Shown in pieces: positions 1 to 5,701 of a stretch of DNA of 7,792 bases. Under the pieces are notes generated by a model. That model saw only the letters and a program-made list of their open reading frames with translations. It did not search any database and was not told the origin of the DNA. Source of the stretch: an uncultured Acidimicrobiia bacterium (GTDB lineage Bacteria; Actinomycetota; Acidimicrobiia; UBA5794); the NCBI GenBank assembly GCA_905480055.1, contig CAJQOW010000024.1, positions 1-7,792 on the forward strand. The letters run 5' to 3'. Within the stretch, counting starts at the first letter, position 1, and the number at the start of each line of letters is the position of its first letter. The position numbers were made by a program, and so were the translations under genes.

Positions 1-1696
1 CGCCCAGGGAAGCCACCCGTGCACCGTTGCGGTACGCACCATCGGCCCTCAGCTCGTCCGCGTCGTGGGCTGACAGGATCTGGTCGCGCAGCCCGACCGA
101 TGCAGCATGCACGGCCCCGCCAGTCATCTGGGTTTGGCGGGAGGCAGACGTCGACCCGGCAGAACCGATGCTCGACGTGTCGTCCCAGACGACAGCAACC
201 TTCTCTGTCCCAAGCACCGTCCTGGCGATCTGCTGGCAGACCGTGATGAGGCCCTGACCAACCTCGATCGCTGCCGTGTGGACCTCGACGCCCGCAGGTG
301 TGAGGATCACCCTCGCCTCGGAGAAGTCATCGAACCCCTCAGAGAATGCGAGATTCTTGAGGCCGAAGGCGTATCCGACGCCGCGAACGACAGCGGAGCG
401 TGGAGTTGTCAGTCCGGTTCCCCCCGGCAGGAGCCTCGGGTCGTCGCTGGTGTTGTCCTCGGGAAGTGGGATCGACTCGATCGCATCGAGGACCCGATGC
501 GATGGAAGTGAACCTTCGATGATCTGGCCCGAAGTTGACATCGGGTCGCCTGCCTGCAGCGCATTCCTGCGGCGGACCTCTAACGGATCGAGCCCGATAG
601 CGTCCGCAAGACGTTCCATCTGCATCTCGTATGCGAAACACGTCTGCACAGCGCCGAAGCCGCGCATCGCGCCAGCCGGCGGATTGTTCGTCCGGACTGC
701 GGCTGCTTCGACGAAGACGTTGTCGCATCGATAGGGGCCGACGGTGAAGAACGCCCCATTTGCCAGGACCGCTCGGCTGGTGTGTGCATAGGCGCCGCCA
801 TCGAAGATGAGCTTCGTGGTCACCTTGACGAGGCGACCGTCGGCATCGGCCTCATGTCGGCACCACAGCTTCGATGGATGTCGCTTCACATGCCCTACGA
901 ACGACTCCGATCGGTCGTACACCATCTTGACCGGGCGGTCGGTTTCCAAGGAGAGCATGGCGAGGTGGATGTGGAGGGAGATGTCCTCCCGTGCCCCGAA
1001 AGCACCGCCGATCCCAGCCGGATGGCAACGGATCTGACCGGGCTCCATGTCGAGGCATGCCACGATTTGGCTGTGGTCGACGTGGATCCACTGGGTGGTC
1101 GCATAGAGGTCGATGCCACCCTCTCCGTCGGGGATGGCAATACCTGCTTCGGGGCCGAGCGGAGCCTGGTCCTGGGTGGCCGTCTCGTAGAAGCCTTCGA
1201 CCACGACCTCTCCAACAGCAGTGGGGTCGCCACGGCGGATGTTCATCTCCCTGTAGATCTCGCCTGCGTCAATGGCGACCTCTGGGTCGACGAGCGGCGG
1301 GAGTTCCTCCCATTCGACCTCGATCGCCTCTGCGGCGAGACGTGCCGTTTCCTCGTCGTCGGCTGCCACGACCGCCACTGGTTCGCCCCAGTAGCGGGCG
1401 ATGCCGTCGCAGAACACTGGCTGGTCCTGGTCCTCCTGACCGAACGTGGGTTTGCCGCGCACGTCGTTCTGGGTGAGCACGGCTCGCACGCCGGCGATGG
1501 CCCTGGCCGGTTCAACGTTGATCTTCACGAGTCGGGCATGTGCGTATGGACTGCGCCTCGTCGCTCCCCACAGCATGTCGGGAGCGGTCAGGTCGGATGC
1601 GTATGCGAAGTTCCCGGAGACCTTGGGTTCACCGTCTGGCCGTTTGACGCTGGTGCCAATGCCGCCGCGTGTATCGGTCCTGTGCGTGGTGGTCAT
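1..1696 (-). CDS. Xanthine dehydrogenase-type molybdopterin-binding subunit (C-terminus off left edge)
   Basis: Catalytic large subunit of a three-subunit molybdenum hydroxylase. It binds the Mo-molybdopterin cofactor and hydroxylates a purine such as hypoxanthine or xanthine in the cytoplasm. The reading frame starts at ATG 1696, overlapping the stop of the [2Fe-2S] gene (ATGA), and stays open for 565 codons to base 1. About 200 residues of a usual 740-780 residue subunit are missing. An N-terminal oxidoreductase hammerhead-like domain (SPYAHARLV, about residues 49-57) precedes the cofactor domain. Seen: TTQW with Gln202, GGAFGARED (230-238, Glu237 at the position of bovine XDH Glu802), MRGFGAVQ with Arg345 (bovine Arg880), EVGQG (478-482) and SAGSTSASR (512-520). 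The GGAFGARED and RGFGAVQ forms resemble Bacillus PucD-type subunits. The base-catalyst Glu near the C-terminus lies outside the window. Family is sure; exact substrate is inferred. Confidence 0.93.
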   Translation of the reverse strand, partial: MTTTHRTDTRGGIGTSVKRPDGEPKVSGNFAYASDLTAPDMLWGATRRSPYAHARLVKINVEPARAIAGVRAVLTQNDVRGKPTFGQEDQDQPVFCDGIARYWGEPVAVVAADDEETARLAAEAIEVEWEELPPLVDPEVAIDAGEIYREMNIRRGDPTAVGEVVVEGFYETATQDQAPLGPEAGIAIPDGEGGIDLYATTQWIHVDHSQIVACLDMEPGQIRCHPAGIGGAFGAREDISLHIHLAMLSLETDRPVKMVYDRSESFVGHVKRHPSKLWCRHEADADGRLVKVTTKLIFDGGAYAHTSRAVLANGAFFTVGPYRCDNVFVEAAAVRTNNPPAGAMRGFGAVQTCFAYEMQMERLADAIGLDPLEVRRRNALQAGDPMSTSGQIIEGSLPSHRVLDAIESIPLPEDNTSDDPRLLPGGTGLTTPRSAVVRGVGYAFGLKNLAFSEGFDDFSEARVILTPAGVEVHTAAIEVGQGLITVCQQIARTVLGTEKVAVVWDDTSSIGSAGSTSASRQTQMTGGAVHAASVGLRDQILSAHDADELRADGAYRNGARVASLG

Positions 1697-2154
1697 TCGC
1701 TCTGCCCCGCGAGCCCGGTGAAGGCACGAAGGATGGCTCCGTAGCCCGTACACCTGCAGATGTTGCCAGACAACGCCTCTCGGATCTCGAGTTCGTTCGG
1801 GTGGGGGTTCTCATCGAGGAGCGCGGCACCCGCGACGGCGAAGCCGGGCGTACAGAACCCGCATTGCACGGCTCCCGTGTCGAGCATGGCTTGCTGGACG
1901 GGATGGAGATCGTCGCCGTCTCCGAGTCCCTCAACGGTGATCACGGTGGTGCCTTGCGCATCTGCGGCCATCACTAGGCATGAGCACACAACATCGCCGT
2001 CCATCTGGACCGTGCACGATCCACACTCGCCCTGTTCACAGGCGTCCTTCGTTCCCGGAAGGTCGAGGTCTCTTCGCAACACGCTGAGGAGGCTCTCGGG
2101 ACCCGAGATGTCGATGTCATGTTCTACGCCGTTGACGGTGAAGCGAATTCTCAT
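1693..2154 (-). CDS. Xanthine dehydrogenase-type [2Fe-2S] subunit, intact
   Basis: Small electron-transfer subunit (153 aa) carrying two [2Fe-2S] clusters between the molybdenum site and FAD. The N-terminal plant-ferredoxin-like domain holds CEQGECGSC, with Cys39, Cys44, Cys47 and Cys59. The C-terminal helical domain holds CGFC (98, 101) and CRC (133, 135) followed by TGY. All eight ligands are present with family spacing, and HPVQQA is also seen. I chose ATG 2154 because it overlaps the FAD-subunit stop as ATGA and has AGAGG 8 bases upstream; a GTG at 2163 would add only three residues. The stop overlaps the next gene's ATG in the same way, so FAD, [2Fe-2S] and Mo subunits are probably translationally coupled. 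It resembles the Bacillus PucE / E. coli XdhC type. It is the natural control for the cysteine-free homologue at 5698. Confidence 0.96.
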   Translation of the reverse strand: MRIRFTVNGVEHDIDISGPESLLSVLRRDLDLPGTKDACEQGECGSCTVQMDGDVVCSCLVMAADAQGTTVITVEGLGDGDDLHPVQQAMLDTGAVQCGFCTPGFAVAGAALLDENPHPNELEIREALSGNICRCTGYGAILRAFTGLAGQSE

Positions 2155-2951
2155 GGCAGACACCTCTCGACCAGCCTTCGTGCGAGGACTCCAGCAGCGT
2201 GCCTGCGGTAGGCCTCCGTTGACCGATGATCGGTGATCGGGGAGACGTCCTCGGAAACCACGCGGGCAACTTCTGCCAGAACGGCGTCTGACGGTGCTTG
2301 CTCGCCGTTCAGAAGCTCTTCGGCCCGATGTGCCCTGATGGGTGTGGGCGCGACCGATCCGAGTGCGATCCGGAACCCGTCGTCGCCTCGCATCACCAGA
2401 CAGCTGACCGTTGAAATCACCATGGCGTTCCTCGTGCCGACCTTTGCAAACGCCTGTGTCTCGGGGACGTTGTCCGGAAGCACGACAGCGGTGACCATCT
2501 CATCTGGCTCGAGTGCAGTTTTCTTGACACCGGTGAAGAACGACCGCCAAGGAAGGATTCGTTCGCCGCGCTCGCTCGATCGCACTGCAATGCTTGCATC
2601 AGCGGCAGCAATCCAGGGCAGGCCATCGCCAGCGGGGCTTGCAGTGGCGACGTTGCCACCAATCGTCCCGGTGGCCCGGATCTGTGGAGAGCCGACGGTT
2701 CTGGCGGCCTCTGCCAGCCCCACCCACGTGCCGCGCTCGAGTTCGGCCCATGTCGTGCCGGCCGCGATCCGGTTTGGCTGTGCATCGCGGAGCTCATCCA
2801 CGCGACGGAGCGAGATGACGGAGTCTGGCCGGTGGTGTGCGAGGTTGATCTCGACCATGAGGTCGGTGCCGCCCGCAAGGAACTCCGATGATGGCGCAGC
2901 GGCCTTGGCATCGAGCGCTTCTTCGAGATTCCGTGCGGCTATGAACTCCAT
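2151..2951 (-). CDS. Xanthine dehydrogenase-type FAD-binding subunit (CO dehydrogenase flavoprotein family)
   Basis: Medium subunit (266 aa) that binds FAD and passes electrons to NAD or another acceptor. FAD-contact motifs are intact: AGGTDLMVE (residues 26-34), and TIGGN (96-100) followed by ASPAGD (104-109). VGSPQIR precedes the second motif, and KVGTRNAMVIS is seen mid-protein. The C-terminal CODH-flavoprotein-like domain ends with a SPITD...AYRRHA stretch typical of actinobacterial purine-type XDH FAD subunits. The frame is open upstream to 3065, but that would overlap the lipoprotein gene. MEFIAARNLEEAL from ATG 2951 matches the usual N-terminus; ATG 2969 is possible. No clear Shine-Dalgarno precedes either start. 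It lies 52 bases after the lipoprotein stop, and its own stop overlaps the [2Fe-2S] gene by 4 bases. Confidence 0.94.
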   Translation of the reverse strand: MEFIAARNLEEALDAKAAAPSSEFLAGGTDLMVEINLAHHRPDSVISLRRVDELRDAQPNRIAAGTTWAELERGTWVGLAEAARTVGSPQIRATGTIGGNVATASPAGDGLPWIAAADASIAVRSSERGERILPWRSFFTGVKKTALEPDEMVTAVVLPDNVPETQAFAKVGTRNAMVISTVSCLVMRGDDGFRIALGSVAPTPIRAHRAEELLNGEQAPSDAVLAEVARVVSEDVSPITDHRSTEAYRRHAAGVLARRLVERCLP

Positions 2952-3003
2952 GGAAGGGACGCTAGTCATGTGCGGATGGTTGGTCAGCATGGCTGGCGGC
3001 GAA

Positions 3004-3438
3004 TCACCCCGAGCGGGCCCATTCCTGGATCGTGCCGCTCTGGAAGGACATTTCGAGCGTTGCACCGTCGTCAGCGATCACGATCGTTCCAGGGATGTAG
3101 GAGGTGGTGTCGTTGGCAGTGTCGCTGAGGAGATCGGCGAAGGTGTATTCACGAGGCGAAACCTCAGTGATCGATGCCCACTTGACGTCACCAACGACGA
3201 ATCCGTATTGGTTGGTCGGTGTCGAGCTGATGATGCCGTCGGCATCGGCAGATGCAACAGTCGCGACCATGCCGCTCAGCTCGCTGAAGTCGCCTCCCAC
3301 GCGTTCCCATGCGCCAACGATGGTAGGAGAGCCAACCGACCCCGCGGTGGTCGTCGAATCGGTGGCGTCATCTCCCGAGCATCCCGACATGATCAGCGCG
3401 AATGCAATTGCCACGGTGAGTGCGACACGGTCTCGTAT
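3004..3438 (-). CDS. Small predicted lipoprotein of unknown function, possible ATA start
   Basis: I do not recognise this family. The product has an N-terminal hydrophobic segment ending in a lipobox-like IMSGC, then an acidic/Ser-Thr-rich linker (SGDDATDSTTTAGS). A roughly 100-residue, probably beta-rich globular part begins GAWERVG, which is faintly lipocalin-like but not enough to call. It is probably exported and lipid-anchored. The first standard start is GTG 3414 (136 aa), but that has no Shine-Dalgarno and leaves no positive n-region. Upstream in frame, ATA 3438 would add RDR plus a longer hydrophobic core, and it is preceded by GGGGGAGG ending 5 bases before it. I therefore annotate the longer form (144 aa), with the start uncertain. 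It sits between a deaminase gene and the XDH genes on the same strand, with gaps of 67 and 52 bases. A role in substrate capture or sensing would be a guess. Confidence 0.72.
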   Translation of the reverse strand: MRDRVALTVAIAFALIMSGCSGDDATDSTTTAGSVGSPTIVGAWERVGGDFSELSGMVATVASADADGIISSTPTNQYGFVVGDVKWASITEVSPREYTFADLLSDTANDTTSYIPGTIVIADDGATLEMSFQSGTIQEWARSG

Positions 3439-3505
3439 GGCTGCCTCCCCCTGATGGCTCGAACCTGCCGATGCGAATGGGTTGGTTCAACCCTTGTCTG
3501 TGGAG
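3439..3505 (-). promoter_or_regulatory. Possible promoter and ribosome-binding site ahead of the lipoprotein gene
   Basis: This 67-base gap follows the deaminase stop. Reading the minus strand, TTGAAC (plus 3485-3490) is followed after 17 bases by CAGGTT (plus 3462-3467), a fair -35/-10 pair. Further down is a strong Shine-Dalgarno, GGGGAGGC (plus 3443-3450), just before ATA 3438. The -35 overlaps a short inverted repeat, GGGTT-5-AACCC (plus 3479-3493). There is no T-tract, so I do not call a terminator. The lipoprotein and XDH genes may have a start of their own besides read-through from the deaminase gene. Confidence 0.35.
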
Positions 3506-4870
3506 TCAGTGAGCGAGCGCGGCGGCCAGCGTGTTGTGCTCGGCGATGAGCGCAGATCGATCAATGGTGGTGAGTTCGCCGTTCTCGACGACGCTCCGGC
3601 CGTGCACCCGCGAGTGATCCACGGTGACCGGTGATGCGAACACGACCGCGGCCACAGGATCGTGGAGTGCCCCGGCGTATTCCGGCCGATCGAGGGAAAT
3701 CGCGATGAAGTCGGCAGCTTTCCCTGGCTCGAGGGAACCGATGTCGGTCCGGCCAAGGACTTCCGCTGAACCTCTTGTGGCGATACGCAATGACTGCCGA
3801 CCCGTGAGGAGCTCTCCTCCCTCGATGGAGGGTGCGGCAGCGAGCCTCGACAACAGCATCGCCTGGCGAGCTTCTGCGATGAGGTGGCTGCTGTCGTTGC
3901 TTGCCGACCCATCGACACCGAGGCCGAGTCGAACTCCTGCATCGAGATACTTGCGCACTGGGGCGATGCCCGAGGCGAGACGCATATTCGACGACGGGCA
4001 GTGGGCCACGCCCGTCCCGGTTGCGGCGAGCTTGGCGATTTCGTCATCGTTGATGAACACGCCGTGGGCGTACCAGACGTCGGGGCCGACCCAACCCAGG
4101 TCCTCCATGAGTTCGACGGGCCGTAGACCGAAGGTGTCGATGCAGAACGCCTCCTCGTCGAGCGTCTCAGCGACGTGCGTGTGGAGATGGGCATCGTGCG
4201 TGCGTGCAAGCGCCGCGGAGTCGCGCATGATCTCGGTTGTGACGGAGAAGGGTGAACACGGGGCGACCACGACCTGGAGCATGGACCCCGGCGAGGTGTC
4301 GTGATAGGTAGCGAGCACGCGTTCGGTGTCGGACAGGATCGCGTCGTGGTCCTCGACACAGCCATCGGGAGGCAAACCACCGTCGCTCTCGCCGAGGCTC
4401 ATCGAACCTCGAGCGGCATGGAATCGGATGCCGACGGGAGCGGCCCCCTCGATCTGGTCGTCGAGGCGTGACCCGTTCGGAAAGAGATACTGATGGTCGG
4501 AGGTCGTTGTGCAGCCAGACAGCGCGAGTTCGGCGAGGGCGACCTGGGTGGAGATGCGCACGGCTTCGGGAGTGAGGCGATTCCAGATCGGATAGAGCGT
4601 TCGGAGCCAGTCGAACAAGCCGGCATCCTGGGCCCCCGGGATTGCGCGCGTGAGCGTCTGGTAGAAGTGATGGTGGGTGTTGATCAGCCCGGGCAGGACC
4701 ACGTGGCCGTCGAGGTCAACGACCTCGTCTGCGGTTTGTGGCATGTCGGTTGTTCGACCGACTTGCTCGATGAATCCATCCACGGCGTAGAGGCCGCCAT
4801 CGGAGATCTCGGTGGATGCATCGTCCATGGTCACGAGGACCGTGGCGTTGCGAACGAGAAGAGAGGCCAT
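3506..4870 (-). CDS. 8-oxoguanine deaminase-like amidohydrolase (SsnA/AtzB/TRZ-type, COG0402)
   Basis: Zinc-type hydrolytic deaminase of 454 aa, the normal family length. Metal and catalytic residues are all visible: HxH at His66/His68 in NTHHHFYQ, HTHVAE with His232 and Glu235, His269 in YAHGV, and Asp320 in GVDGSASND. HCPSSNMRL (290-298) and LEPGKAADF near the C-terminus are typical. AQDAGLFDWL, RGSMSLGESDGGLPPD and APCSPFSV match what I know of the 8-oxoguanine deaminase/hydroxydechloroatrazine ethylaminohydrolase-annotated group. A purine substrate also fits the XDH genes downstream: 8-oxoguanine deamination would give urate, and guanine-like deamination would give xanthine. Isoxanthopterin or another pterin is an alternative. 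ATG 4870 gives the canonical MASLLVRNA start; the frame is open upstream to 5224, but only antisense to the FAD gene. The ATG lies directly downstream of a -10-like box, so the mRNA may be leaderless. Confidence 0.92.
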   Translation of the reverse strand: MASLLVRNATVLVTMDDASTEISDGGLYAVDGFIEQVGRTTDMPQTADEVVDLDGHVVLPGLINTHHHFYQTLTRAIPGAQDAGLFDWLRTLYPIWNRLTPEAVRISTQVALAELALSGCTTTSDHQYLFPNGSRLDDQIEGAAPVGIRFHAARGSMSLGESDGGLPPDGCVEDHDAILSDTERVLATYHDTSPGSMLQVVVAPCSPFSVTTEIMRDSAALARTHDAHLHTHVAETLDEEAFCIDTFGLRPVELMEDLGWVGPDVWYAHGVFINDDEIAKLAATGTGVAHCPSSNMRLASGIAPVRKYLDAGVRLGLGVDGSASNDSSHLIAEARQAMLLSRLAAAPSIEGGELLTGRQSLRIATRGSAEVLGRTDIGSLEPGKAADFIAISLDRPEYAGALHDPVAAVVFASPVTVDHSRVHGRSVVENGELTTIDRSALIAEHNTLAAALAH

Positions 4871-4963
4871 GGCGACAATGTACCATTGGGACGCGGTTCG
4901 ACCGACTCGTCCGAGCCGAACAGCCGCCTCCTGCGGCGGGCCATGGAAAGGGTGAAGACGCTC
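4871..4963. promoter_or_regulatory. Divergent promoter/operator region between the two molybdenum-hydroxylase modules
   Basis: The only divergent intergenic space in the window. On the minus strand TACATT (plus 4877-4882) ends 6 bases before the deaminase ATG 4870, the geometry of a leaderless start; no good -35 is seen. An overlapping TACCAT (plus 4881-4886) could be a plus-strand -10. Both sit in a short inverted repeat, CAATG-TAC-CATTG (4876-4888). A second imperfect palindrome lies at 4903-4918 (CGACTCGTCCGAGCCG, 6 of 7 arm positions paired), flanked by GTTCG (4896-4900) and CGAAC (4917-4921). CCGCC-6-GGCGG (4924-4939) could form a leader hairpin before the plus-strand gene. A shared regulator site is plausible, but arms this short can arise by chance. 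Confidence 0.4.
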
Positions 4964-5701
4964 GTGATCGTGAACTACCACCGACCGAACACCGTCGACG
5001 AAGCGCTGAGCCTCGCCGCCAAACCCGATGCGGTGATCCTTGCCGGTGGGACCGTCGTGAATGCTGACCGCGGTGCGGCCCACCGCGACGTGGTCGACCT
5101 GCAAGCGCTCGACATCGTCGGAATCGAAGCCATGCCAGACGGTGTGCGCATCGGTGCGATCACCACGTTGCGGGACATTGTCTCGAGTGAGATCGTTCCT
5201 GACCTGATCCGAGATCTGGCCCACCGAGAGGCGCCCAATACGGTGCGAAACGCTGCAACGATCGGTGGCACGATCGGCGCCAGGGATCCAGAGAGCCAGC
5301 TACTCACTGGGCTCCTGGCATTCGGTGCACAGGTGTCCGTAGTCCACCCTGACATCACGGCTGACCATCCGATCGTGGCGCTCCTCGAGAACCCGGGCCT
5401 GTTGGATCGCTCGCTGATCACGCACATCACGATTCCCGGCGAGGGTCGGGCTGCTGCAAGCCGCACCGGTCGAACGCCATTGGATGTGCCGATCGTGCTC
5501 GCCGTCGCCCATCGCACCGCTAGCGGCGACCTGACCGTCGCGGCATCGGGTGTATCCGATCGTCCTGTGGTGGTCGATCCGGCACATCTCGATGACCTCG
5601 AGCCTCCGGACGACTTCCGAGGTTCCTCGGAGTATCGACGGGCGATTGCGGGTGTGTTGGTGCACCGGGCGATTGCGTCCGTGGACGGAGGTGTGCGATG
5701 A
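4964..5701 (+). CDS. YgfM-like FAD-binding-type subunit of the second molybdenum hydroxylase, divergent motifs
   Basis: About 245 aa, close to E. coli YgfM in length and shorter than typical 270-300 aa XDH FAD subunits. From GTG 4964 the protein starts MIVNYHRPNTVDEAL, the usual family opening, with AGGGTG 9 bases upstream. ATG 4943 would add seven residues and lacks a good Shine-Dalgarno. Residues 27-37 (AGGTVVNADRG) replace the usual AGGTD. At 99-112, TIGGT...RDPESQ stands where TIGGN...SPxSD is usual and is followed by a normal LLTGLLAFGAQV. The C-terminal CODH-flavoprotein-like domain is recognisable (SSEYRRAIAGVLVHRA). FAD binding is likely but not certain. There is no cysteine in the protein. 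The stop overlaps the next ATG (ATGA at 5698-5701), so it is coupled to the fused Fe-S-like/Mo gene. Confidence 0.87.
   Translation: MIVNYHRPNTVDEALSLAAKPDAVILAGGTVVNADRGAAHRDVVDLQALDIVGIEAMPDGVRIGAITTLRDIVSSEIVPDLIRDLAHREAPNTVRNAATIGGTIGARDPESQLLTGLLAFGAQVSVVHPDITADHPIVALLENPGLLDRSLITHITIPGEGRAAASRTGRTPLDVPIVLAVAHRTASGDLTVAASGVSDRPVVVDPAHLDDLEPPDDFRGSSEYRRAIAGVLVHRAIASVDGGVR

Noticed and set aside
782..1744. Long open frame on the plus strand (320 codons) opposite the molybdopterin gene
   Set aside because: It is antisense to a well-conserved coding frame, has no recognisable domain, and its composition is that expected of the mirror frame of a GC-rich gene.
3479..3493. GGGTT-5-AACCC stem as a terminator after the deaminase gene
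   Set aside because: The stem is only 5 bp, has no T-tract in either direction, and overlaps a plausible -35 box.
2233..3549. 438-codon plus-strand open frame across the FAD and lipoprotein genes
   Set aside because: It is antisense to two supported genes and crosses their intergenic gap, with low-complexity Arg/Ser/Thr-rich sequence and no family motif.
4493..4942. Upstream extension of the plus-strand FAD-type frame
   Set aside because: It lies antisense to the deaminase gene. Homology begins only at about 4964.
4871..5224. 118-codon upstream extension of the deaminase frame
   Set aside because: It is antisense to the FAD-type gene, and the protein from ATG 4870 already begins with the family's normal N-terminus.
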